DNA of 64,000 nt from Xiphydria camelus. Lineage: Eukaryota; Arthropoda; Insecta; Hymenoptera; Xiphydriidae. Position 1 is the stretch's first letter, and each line of letters begins with the position of its first letter. The notes below the pieces were generated by a model that saw only the letters and a list, made by a program, of their open reading frames with translations, was not told the DNA's origin and ran no database searches. The stretch lies in contig OY783197.1 in NCBI GenBank assembly GCA_963678675.1, positions 26,967,470-27,031,469 of the forward strand, in the 5' to 3' direction. Shown here piece by piece: positions 21,811 through 37,624 of this stretch. Position numbers and translations under genes: made by a program.

Positions 21811-24800
21811 AAACTTTAAATTTGAAATTGACGTGAAAAAAATGCTGTACATTTCTTTCAATTATTTAATTTTCACAGAAAACTCCACCACGATCTTTTC
21901 TTCGCATATCATCTAAAATTGCAGAGGTTCTCATCACCGATACCGGATATCTAATCGTATTCGGGAGAGCGCGACGGAAGTACAATCTTTCGGAAAATCT
22001 TATACTAAATATCGCTGCACAAAGTTGGGTGCATAACAAAACATCGCTCTCCTTGTTCTTCATAAGAACACAAAATCGCAACTCCCCGCAAGTAGACGCG
22101 ATCGAGTTGTCGGTTTATACGAATGACGCGCGCAGAGTCGCCAGTCGATTCACTGTTTTCCTCCACTCATTCGCGATCTACGCAATTGCACGCCTTCTTG
22201 CCGTCGTATCGTCTTCGAGTGACAAAGAGCATACAATGCGTGTCGTCGACTTTCGCGCGGAGAATCGGCGACCGATCCGCGCCGATGCGAAACGCAGGGA
22301 CTAGTCGAGTGCAGGGATTCGAGCAGAGATTTCAAAAAAGAGCAATAACTTCTGTACTTTACGCCACCTCCCTCCGTCGCGTCGACGCTGTCGAAGTATG
22401 AATCGGTGTTTCCGCGAAGACGACGCCGCGTCGTCGGGTTTTATTATTTTTGTACAACGAATAGAACGGAAAGTGAGAGGACTTCGATTTGTTGTAACGT
22501 CGCGATATTGATTTCTAGATACCTTATAAATGTATCAAAGATTAAACGTATGCGCCTAGTCGACTGATCGAAAAATTATACATATTTTTATGTACAGTGT
22601 GCGTCGCCGAATAGGTCCTGGAAAAACCGGTTGCCCGCTTTAAGGAGCGATAAATATTCGCAATTTGGTTTTAACGTTAATTTTATTTTATTGCAGAATC
22701 GAAAAATTTGGACGAAATTATTTACCCTGTATTTGTTCAGTTTTCTTTTTCCGCCTTACCCAAATTGGAAAACGTTATTTTGAAATGCAGCTACGTCATG
22801 ATCTAATAAGACTATCTTCCTCTAACTAAACTTAAAAATATGAATATTTTTTTATTAAGGCCGAATTATTTATCAGTAATGCGCGTTATCGAAAGTGGAA
22901 ATATTACTCGAAAGTTATATTCGATTTGACATATAAATCGTAAAAATCGCCCCTGAATAGCGAGCAACCGGTCTCACCGCGAGTCACTCGACGACGCGTC
23001 CTGTACATGTTTAAAGCGCGCAATTTCCCTGCGGAAGGAGCTACCCGAAAATCTACATCGTAGTAGAGATCGTTGATTAATCTCAATCCGAGCACTCACA
23101 TTCGGGCGCTATCACGACATTATTCGATTAGATACTTTAAAAGAAAATATGAATCGTATACCTAATGATATCTCTAACTCTCTATCGATCATATCTTACC
23201 AATATCATTACATTAGGTATATAAATAGAGGGTCGCGTAGACCTTTTATAGTTTCTTGCGATTCGACTGTTTATCTCGTTTTCCTTTTTTTCTTTGCATT
23301 TTTTCATTTCAATATATTGTGCCATGTAGAATGTTGCGTGGGGTCCATTTTTGAAAGGCATTACTGTCCACGGATATCGCGCGATATACATTATCACTAG
23401 AGCCATCGTAATTGTTCGTTACACGTAACTCGTGTGTTAATTAAATTTTCATTTATAACTTACATAATCGCCATGTAACTGTAACGTAACGATTCAGTCA
23501 CATCGCAATTACAAAAAGTGAGTCGAAATCTACATCTAAAATTGCTTGCAGAGCGAGCGCGAGTGCAATGTATTTTTTTCCGGGTTCAAGACTCCCGCAT
23601 AAATCGTACGACTTTTTTCTTCCTCTTGATGTGAAACCGAGAGGCAAGCTTTCACGATGATATCGTTACCTATCGTTGCTCATACTTTATAATAATTGGG
23701 ACCATTCTCATAAGATTATAACCGACTTCTTGAAAAAGCCATGAGCAGTATTAAGTTTCTTTTCGATATATTAGTATACGGAAAAAGTATAAATACGATC
23801 GGGCCAATCGGTGGCCGCCGATCTAGCGCATATCTCATGTGTACATATCCGCGAGGCGCTCGTTTGGCGTGCGTGTGCGTACCTATTTACATACTGCATA
23901 CCTTTTTATACGGAGAGACAGCCAAAAAGTTTCTGCAAAAACGTTGTATACATCGGCATACCTTCGACGTGCATCTCGGTACTACATATATAGCATGTAA
24001 TGGCATTTCCAGTAAGAAGCATTCCAGTACTAGAGGATATTAGAGATACAATTCGGAGCCTATGAAGTGGACTGTCCTCTTTATCTATAGTCTACGATTT
24101 TGTTACTATATCGCAGTTGCATCGCATACCGATTGTAATGTGACGCCCAAATCAAAAAAGAAAGAAAAGGAAATAGGATCAGAAGAAAAAAGCGAAGTAG
24201 CTATTACATATTTATTCAAACGGACACCAATCAATTCTTTAAAATATTTGTTCTTTGATTCACTGTTAAGGCAGTTCTCTTGAGTGTGATAACCGGAACC
24301 GAAACTTATTTTTATCGCATATGTGGTAAATTCCTCGAATACCTCCAGTTACGTTGGGAAAACTTTTAATTGAAACTGTTCGAAAATGCTATTTATATAT
24401 ATAGTGCTACAGTCATGGAAATGCAAGATATTGGTATTGGTGGTAGACTCAAATATCTCATTTCTCGACCTTTAACAATTATTATCTAAAATGAACACCC
24501 AAGAATTGCCTTAACTTCTGCTGTTACGTACGAATAACGATCGCACCATCTCTAAGCGCTACAAAATAGCTATACTAAATGTAACTTTAACGTACGCAAC
24601 TTTATATTGATTATATGGTATGTATACAATTTTATAGGCAATTAAGTTTTTTAAATATTATACATTATCATAACTCGGACGTACTCCCCGTTTGATCACA
24701 AAGCGAGGATTATCCTGAAATTTTCATATTATAAGTATAAAAATAGCGATTAAAATTTTCGCACACATATCTCAATTCTTCATTTCCTCAATCGAGGCTC

Positions 24801-27404
24801 CCGGCATCGCAGAACTTAACGAAGACACTCTTTTTTTTTTCATCAAAACGCTTGTGATATAATGTGAAAGGTTTAGATTTATTTTATAACAACCCAGACG
24901 GCAATTAATATCGTAGCGATGTTACACAGATATCGAGCACACGCAGATATCCAATGTCTGTCCGATATCTGATAATATCTATGCGATATCTACAGATATC
25001 GTACAGACATACAAGTGGTCACTGTCAAATATCAATCAGACATAGAATCGGAGAGACATTCTCGGAATGTCTTGGAAATATTTGTGAGTTAATATAATTA
25101 TTTTACATTTAGTTTAATTAAAAATATCCTTACGTGACACAACAGATAATATTTATTACACCATTAGCACTTAGGCTTCACTTACGATGAATTGCATCAA
25201 ACTACTGGTTTCTCGGATAGAGAAAGTTGTGATAAAACCCTCTTATCTCCCAAAATATCCGCATCACGAGCGACTTATCACTGGATATTTTTTGATTTGG
25301 ACGTTACATCGACGTTCCTCCTGTACCGGCACTCTCGCCGTACGCGAGGAATCGTAACGGGACGAATTAGTCGTACGAATTGTTGTTGCTGAAGGAGATA
25401 GACCGTTTTTTATAGGCACCACACACGTTTGGTGCTCCGATCGATGGTTGTTGCCAAAACTCATAGTTCAAATGCGCGATACCGTATATCTCTATACATA
25501 TATATAAACGTAAGTGTATAGCTTCCCCGACGCATTTATTTCCTTCACCCGACAGAGCCAGGCTGGCCAGGCTAAACGTCTTCGCGTACCAATTCCATGT
25601 CGCTCGGTGTCGTTTGACGGCGAGAAAAAAAAAGATTCTCATTCCCCACGAAGCAACTGTGTACAATCGATGATGAAAAATCATTGACACCGTCGAATCG
25701 CGCTAGATCCACGTCTCGCGGTGTCGGTGTATTTTTGCGAGACACTTCGTACGCGTATATACGAATGGTGGTTGAATGGCACCCGCCGTAATTGTCTCCG
25801 ATACTCGAAATAACGTATACCCACCCTTTTGCAACTATCACATATGCGGCCATTCCTACATCTGTATATAATATCGCACTTTATTTACGACACGATCTGT
25901 ATTCTTAACACCGGGAACGCATACGCTTCCGTCGAGAATAACTTGAACCGTTGGTATCGTTGATACTTCGTTAGATGCATTGTATGTGTATCGGGCGCAT
26001 CGGATGCGCCGCGACGAGTCGAATGCACTCGCGCGTGATCGATATATGTATACATACGCGATGGACGAGGCGAGGATGCGATTAATGTACCGCTCATTTG
26101 CTGCGATAACGTCACAATTCAGGCCTTTGCTTACCGATAAGAGAAACAGTTACCGAGGGCCAACTCAATTTTGACTCGTGTCACTATTGCAGCACATGAG
26201 CGATGTGACCGTAACGCGACTCGCTTTGTAAGAATGTTATTCGACTTGCCGATTACGCGTAGCAAGAATTTTGATAGATACGTCGGGTACGTTGTCCTGG
26301 GTAAAAGAGAGAGAAAGTGAGTGAGAAAGAGAGAGAGAGAGAGAAAAATAATGTCACTCTTTAATACCGTAGCATAGAGACTTTTTGGCGTATTACGACT
26401 ATAGTTTCTCGTTCGTTTACGAAAGGCATCCTAAAGCAGCATACGGCCACTTAGACTATACAAGTTATTATGACGACATTAATATTAACGTTGTTGAGAT
26501 ATCGACATGTAAATAAATATAAAACATTTTTTAAAAATAATAATTACCATTTATTCGTCCCGAGCGTTTCGAGAGCGCGTCCCACTGCTCGATGCGTTCT
26601 CCATTTCCTTCCCGAATATCGTGATCTATGAGTTTTTATCGATGATTTTTTTTTCACTGCGAGATCATTTTTGTTCAGTTGGAATTCCTCAATATTTCAT
26701 TGTTATTTACTTCCCCTTTCAAACGGGAAATATATATTGATAGAGTTCCGTTTTTCAATTTTTTTTGTAGCAACAACAATAATGAAATATAGGGAAAAGA
26801 ACAATAAGAGTGTAGTGAATATTTTTTGTTCCTATTATTGTTAAAAATTTACAATATATAAGCTAAATTGCAGTTTAGTACTCAGTTTTATTTAGTGGAT
26901 ATATATTTTCATCATATTAACATTTTGTAGTCTATGCGGGTTTCGTTTTAATCCAGCTTAATCCTGATCGTACATCTGGGGCAATTAGTGACCCCAGTCG
27001 TTTCTAGTTGACAGTGTTCGACTAATATGAAGAGAGTTTCGGACTTTCCTCCTCTTTAGAAAAGATGTAGGGGTCTGGAAGAATTACTCGCGAGAAGAAA
27101 TTATAATGGAAATATATATATATTATTTCGATGTTTCGCAATCCCTGTGTACCGAGCGCTTAGAAATAAAAGGTATCTATCGTAAATATTGATCGATTAT
27201 AAAGCGACAATATTTCAAGGTGGATATATAGTAGATCAAAATTTCCTTTGCATCGATTTATTACACATTATTACATTTTTTCATGTACAATTTATGCTTT
27301 TTCAATATGTTTATAGTCGATCTATATTAATTATACATACACTATGTATTATTGTATTTTTTTTAAAAAGTTTACTTTTGCCGAAACTCAAGTAGATACG
27401 GCCA

Positions 27405-27650
27405 GTCGCACCGTCCACGCTTACGCCGCTATTACTACTGCAATTTCTATAGTGGTACAGCGAGGAGTGGTCAGGCGTAATGCCCACGCGTAACGACGCT
27501 ATTACTACTGCCACTGCTGGGCCCGTACAGTGGTGAAGCGGGGAGTGGTCAGGCGTAATGCCCACGCGTGCACCGCTATTACTACTGTCACTGCTGGGCC
27601 CGTATAACAGAGAGCGGTCAGATGCAACGTTCGCGCACCCGCTACTGCTG
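27405..27650. repeat. Tandem array, 70-77-base unit, three copies
   Basis: CGCTATTACTACTG recurs at 27427, 27497 and 27574, each followed by GTGGT(A/G)(A)AGCG, GAGTGGTCAGGCGTAATG and CCCACGCGT-like blocks. The array is GC-richer than its surroundings. No coding sense is apparent. Confidence 0.75.
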
Positions 27651-28603
27651 TCAGTATTGCCTCTACTATACGTACAAACAACAATGCACGATTGTACTCG
27701 CCATGTCTGATATTAAAAAATTCGTTTTCACATTAATGAAGCTTTATTTAGTTTTACTTTATTTGTCTGAGATAAAGTTAGGTCACAGCGTCTGGCGGTA
27801 TACAAATAGAAGGCTGATAATCAAAACTGATAACGCTCCGTTTGCGTTTAGACTCGCAATACTAATAGCAGTAGCGGATGCGCGGAGGTTCAGTTTAATC
27901 GCTCTCCGTTGTATGGATCTAAGAGTGGCAGAACGCATGCGTATTTGTTTTTCATCCGATAGACACTTATCAGTACTTGTTAAATGTTCGTGAGTTTCAC
28001 GCCACACTCTCAGTTGCATTGAATTCGTGAAGAGCCAGTTCTTTTTTACACTCTTTTTACTTTCCAACTTCAGCTTTGGTCATGCCGGTAATTATAATAG
28101 TATATGTGTACTGAAACCCGAAGCATATTACGTCTATGGACTTTTGATTATAATGCATATTCGTAAATTTTTTGAAAATAACAAATCGCTTGCTATTTAT
28201 AACTTTGAATGTTTTCTCGTGTGATGGCGTTCTAAAATAAATGACGGCGCTCTGCTCTTTGCAATCACGGGCTACGTCACTACCTCGAAATGATTCTATC
28301 TAACCGAGAGAATATAAATATTCTCCCTCTCTCTTTCTCTCTACAGCACGGTTATATAAAATAATAGTATATAACCAATTATCTTCGTAGTTATCTTAAG
28401 CACTAACTCAAGATTAAATTATATCGAAGACAGCTTTACAATATTTAGAAACGTCTTTCATTGAAACCTAAAATAAATAGCTAATAGGTCATATTTTTAC
28501 AATTCGCCGGTATTGTTGATGCTAATGAACATAGTTTGAAATCTTTATTATTTTTCTTGCAAGAGAAATTTTACTAACGGCTGAATACATTTTCCTATAT
28601 CAG

Positions 28604-30651
28604 CGTCTGCCATATAAATTCAGAGGCTGCATTTCTCCTGTGTATACGCCGTTCAACAATGACAGGTAATTGTATGAGAAATTAACAAGCTCTAAAACTT
28701 CATATTTTTTTTATAAGATTTTATGAATTATTAAATGGTTTTGTTTTTTATTTAGCATATAAACTCTTGATGATATTTAAAAAATAAAAAATATTCTAAT
28801 TTATATAATCGGTAGGTATATTAATAATATTATATTTTTCTTTCTAGCGCAAAATCCTTGCACTTGGAGATCATCCCAAAATATGCAAAATTTCTTGCAG
28901 ATCGAGGCGTAACCGGTATACTCGGTAAGTAAGCTCGAAATTGAATTAGATACTATTATTTATTTTGTCGCAAAATAATCTGAATTTCAATATCATATCT
29001 ACCCGATTGGTTTCCTTTTTTATTAATGCTAAGATTGTTAAGATTTCTTAAATGGTCGGGATTATCTGCAAATATGTATATGTTGTCACAGACCTCTAAT
29101 GGACTGGTTACATAATGTAAAACCATGTTAATGAATTTACATTTCAACTAAATTCCATTTTGAATCCATTTCACGAAACTGTCATAGGAATCAAAAAAAA
29201 AAGAAATGCATATGGAATGTAACGAAATAAAGTTTTTTGTAAATAATTGAAAGAAAAAACTAGTAAAAGTATAAAAGTTTAGATTTTAAAGGAAACTTTT
29301 TCTAACCAAATAATCAAGTTCTTCAAAAATGTTCGTATTTAAAATATTCCAAGAGCCATACTCGAGGTCAGCGTTTTTATAATTCTTCTTGCCGGTGATA
29401 CTTCATTATCCAAACAGTCAATGGAACGAGCGGGGAAGGCCCGCTGATGTCCGTGGCGGAAAGGAAGCGCGTGGCCGAGGCTTGGAGGGACGCGGTGAAA
29501 ACCACAAAGCAGCATATAATGATTCAAATCAGCGGTACTTGCCTACCCGACGTCATTGAACTGGTAGGCAAATTAATTCACGAATAACTTATCGTATATT
29601 TTTACAAGCGCATAACTACCCCCGCGTCAAATTACTAATGACTCATTGAAACATTTATTTAGGCCAAACATGGCGAAAGCATCGGTGTAGACTCTCTCCT
29701 TTGCCTGCCCGAATTGTTCGTGAAGCCAAACACGTCGGAACAGCTGGTCGATTATCTGAGAATTGTCGGAGAAGCAGCACCGCGCACGCCCCTTCTATAT
29801 TACCACATCCCAAAGTTCACCGGAGTAAACAGTAGGCACAAATTATTTATTTATATATCTCGAATTTTGTCTTACGACGAATCATGGCGGTGGCCTTCAA
29901 TTATTATTATTATTTACATCGTTTTAGTACACATGGGAGAATTTTTGAGTTCCATCGGCGAGAGGATACCGACGTTCGTTGGAATCAAATTTACGAGCAC
30001 CAATTTGGACGAAGGAACCCAAGCTCTGCATGCTGACAATGATAAATTTGTAGTCTTCCTCGGCAATGATCAGGTGACGTATTATTATTATCAATAACGA
30101 TGATCAATTCATCGCATTTCACAATATATGAATCGTTTTCAAAATTGATATTCGACTAGCAACGGACTTTCATTTCAGCTCGTAGCCGGTGGTTTGGCCC
30201 TCGGCATAGATTTGTTCACCCTGAAGAGCCTCAATGTATTTCCAGAACTCGCGCTTAAACTTCGGGAGGAGGGTGTGAAGGGAAATATTTTTTCCGCAAG
30301 AGCTAAGCAGGAAAAGCTTACGAAAGCTCTTGCGGTTATATCGAAATATGGTGAGTAATCGTGACGGACCAATAGATGTACACAGGGAACTTGTCCGGGG
30401 AAACTTTCCGTTTCCACTTTTATATTTATAGAGAACTTGATCGATTGGCTCCCAGCGGTAATACATACCTAATTGGAAAAAAAATTTTCGTTTGCAATTT
30501 TTCAGGACGCACGGTGGGAACGATGAAAGCCGTGATGACTCTCCTGACTCCCATCGATGTAGGACCTCCACGCCCTCCCTATACTCCCCTCTCCACGACG
30601 GCTATCGCAGAGATGAAGAAGGAACTCAGCACTTTGGACTATAAACCTTGA
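28604..30651 (+). CDS. NPL: N-acetylneuraminate lyase-like (DapA/NAL superfamily)
   Basis: TIM-barrel class I aldolase of the family that cleaves sialic acid to N-acetylmannosamine and pyruvate. Exons: 28604-28665, 28848-28924, 29418-29563, 29663-29831, 29928-30073, 30179-30350 and 30506-30651 (TGA), about 305 residues, close to the usual 300-320. Visible motifs are YKFRGCISPVYTPF at the start, ILVNGTSGEGP (pyruvate-binding GT(T/S)GE), LLYYHIPKFTGV (catalytic Tyr) and TFVGIKFTSTNL (Schiff-base Lys). The usual glycine-rich GAVGSTYN segment is replaced by GIDLFTLKSLN. The start codon lies in an upstream exon I cannot fix; ATG CCG with a gtaatt donor at 28082-28087 is phase-compatible but weak. 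The gene converges on the tubulin gene, with the two stop codons 240 bases apart. Confidence 0.88.
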
Positions 30652-30872
30652 TTTTAATTTCTTTATATTGCGCATCGTTCCTGCTATTGACGGAACTCGT
30701 TATAAATATAACGTCAGACAATATTGTTATAATTAAGAACAAATTACGACTTCAATCGCTATATTTCTAATTATGCTGTAACTTCTTGTGTACTCCTCAC
30801 AGATACGGGTCGAGATAAGTAGGTACTCAAAAATAACGAATGATTCAGTGTAGTTGATCGTCTCAGAAAAGA

Positions 30873-30878
30873 TTTAAT
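30873..30878 (-). terminator. Candidate poly(A) signal of the alpha-tubulin gene
   Basis: ATTAAA on the minus strand, 14 bases past the TAG stop. It is close to the coding end, so the 3' untranslated region would be very short. This fits the tight tail-to-tail arrangement with NPL. Confidence 0.45.
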
Positions 30879-30891
30879 GCTTAAAAACAGC

Positions 30892-35486
<4,595 letters not shown>

Positions 35487-36412
35487 GATGACCGTAATTC
35501 AAGAGAGATAGGGCGACGTGTCCCTCTCTTCTTCCACTCGCGCCACGATTGAACCGCTGCACCGCACCGTCTCACTTCTTGCACACCCCGTTCGTCACAA
35601 CAGCGAGCATCCCTCTACACTATAGTGCGTGCTGCTTTCAGCACACGTGTACGACATAACTATACGCGCGTCTATAGGAGTAAACTCCCACGACTTGACA
35701 TCGTGGTATACGTACCAATATGTATTGTATAATATAATACTTGCCCCCCGGTCGTGCTCTTCGGAGACACACAACCTTGTCGCATATAAATACATATGAT
35801 ATATCTTCGTCGTGCCGTCACGCGATGCATTCGATAAATTACGAATGAACGAGTCATGGTGCAGTAGAAACGGGGACAAAAAATTGTTGAAAAATGGTTC
35901 GAACGATTTTTCCTTTCAAAGCGATATTCCTTACAGTCGCCCTTTTAGTTTATTTCCGATTTTTGATATATCATTCGAAAAGGGGTCTTCAAATTCTCTA
36001 AAAGTCATCACCTATTTTGAACAAAGCCTCTCTAATATTGTGGAAAAAAAATGTTGCGCCATTCGACTTATAACAGTCGATATCATCATCCAATTAGCAC
36101 TGCATCGCATGATCGATTGCATTCAAACAGATCGTCTTCGGGATCATTCCAGCAATGGTACGAGGTAGCAGTTATATATATGAGAACAATACACACTAAT
36201 CGGAGACGGAACGAAGGTAATTCGATATTGGGTGGATGGCGCGCGATATCTCGCTCGTCTCTACGCCCACTTATGGCGCGACTATTTCCAGATCATGGGA
36301 TGAAAATTCGTGCAGCGAGTGCTGCAGTCGGTAATGATCGGTGACAACGTGAAAACTGTTAATTTCGATCGTCCTCGACGCATGTGAGAGATCGTTCGAT
36401 CGAAGGTGCAAA
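35487..36412. promoter_or_regulatory. Shared divergent promoter region, alpha-tubulin / cubilin
   Basis: 926 bases separate the head-to-head start codons, so both promoters and 5' untranslated regions must lie here, unless distant non-coding exons exist. AT-rich TATA-like stretches occur near 35725-35740, but I cannot assign a start site with confidence. Confidence 0.5.
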
Positions 36413-37624
36413 ATGGTCACGTCTCGATGGCTGCTCCTCCTGTGCATTAGTTTTTGCGCTGCCTGGATGGACGACAGGTATACTTAACAATCGACACTGT
36501 TTAAAACAATATTACCTAAACATTTGTTCAACAACTTTTGTTTAAAATTATTTATTTTCGTTCTGTTTTTTTATATTTTCGAAAATGCACATCACTATTT
36601 AAATTTTCTTCCTGAAATTTCAAGCCATTCGCTAGAAAATTTTAGGGAATAGAATTGCGCATTTAATTTAACGCTGTAAATATAATCTAAATATATTTTT
36701 CAACAAAAGATATTTGATGAGTTTTTATATAACTTTATTTCAATTAAAAATTTCCAAAATATTGATTTCCAAAATATTGATTTTAATTTCTGCCTGATGT
36801 TCTTTAATAATATACTTGCTAATTAAATCTGTAATCATTCGTTTTTTTATCAGACCAGTCTTGGAATCGCGCAATGGAAATCTCTTCATATCCAGCGCCA
36901 AAAACCGAAACATCACTCTGAACATTATCGGAAACGGATACGTGAACATCAATGGGATTAATTTAATTCACGTTGCTACGGCGGTAAGATCGAAAAATCG
37001 GGCTACGATATTTCCAAAAATAACGTTAGCAAGTGCGAGACGTTTGAATTGACCTCTCGATATCATGGTTCATTATAATAATCAAGGGCAAAGTCGAGTT
37101 TTTCATCTTCCAGCATATCTCTTCTAACATATTTTAAAATGCAAATCAAGAATCCAGAATTCATGAAGATTTTTTATTAGGCCCAAAATGCATCCCGACT
37201 CGTGGAAAGTTGGAAGATGGGTGTCCTCGCTGATATGGAGGCTAAGCTCCAACGGCTAATGGACGCCGTTGAAGGTCCGTCAGGTATCCAACAACTTCTC
37301 AGCGCGTTAAGAGGCATACCTGCTGCCGTTAATACTACCGGCACGACACGTTACCGACCATCCACTGTGAGTGAAAATAACACATTTTTACCCTTTCATT
37401 AAATACAAAAAAAATCTCTTCTCCGACCAAAATATTTTTCCATAAATTTTGCCGAACAAAAAAAAATCCTAGACACTCGGAAAACGTCGTCATCCAATTC
37501 CTTATCGCACTTTCCTTTGAACAAAAAAAAATTGTAAACAGCGAATCGAGCATATTACGTTAATTATTTTTTTTAGTCCGCCGACAATGTTGCTAGGACT
37601 CGAATTCGCAATTTTAGCAACAGG
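36413..37624 (+). CDS. CUBN: Cubilin N-terminus: signal peptide and oligomerisation segment
   Basis: Exon 1 gives a signal peptide ([15 protein letters not shown]). Exon 2 gives [18 protein letters not shown], matching the N-terminal motif of vertebrate cubilin (RPR...GNLVFLT). Exons 3-4 form a helical, heptad-like region ([20 protein letters not shown]) that in cubilin trimerises and is followed by the EGF modules. In the known complex this end binds amnionless, which provides the membrane anchor. Confidence 0.88.

Larger units (their letters stand above)
21033..28603. other. Gene-poor interval downstream of PLC epsilon
   Basis: I recognise no gene here. The first 1.5 kb is probably PLC epsilon 3' untranslated region; an ATTAAA at 22541-22546 is a candidate poly(A) signal. 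The interval holds a foldback element (21519-21810), a GA-rich microsatellite (26308-26345), GATATC-rich palindromic DNA (about 24910-25010) and a short tandem array (27405-27650). The rest is AT-rich. ORFs of 60-140 codons occur on both strands but lack codon bias, splice context or domain features. Confidence 0.6.

Noticed and set aside
24062..24283. 73-codon ORF with a hydrophobic start (MKWTVLFIYSLRF) and a Lys-rich middle
   Set aside because: It could pass for a small secreted peptide, but there is no promoter, splice or homology support in a gene-poor AT-rich interval.
28082..28087. ATG CCG before a gtaatt donor as the NPL start exon
   Set aside because: Phase-compatible with 28604, but the start context and donor are weak and no other support exists; noted in the NPL entry but not used as the gene start.
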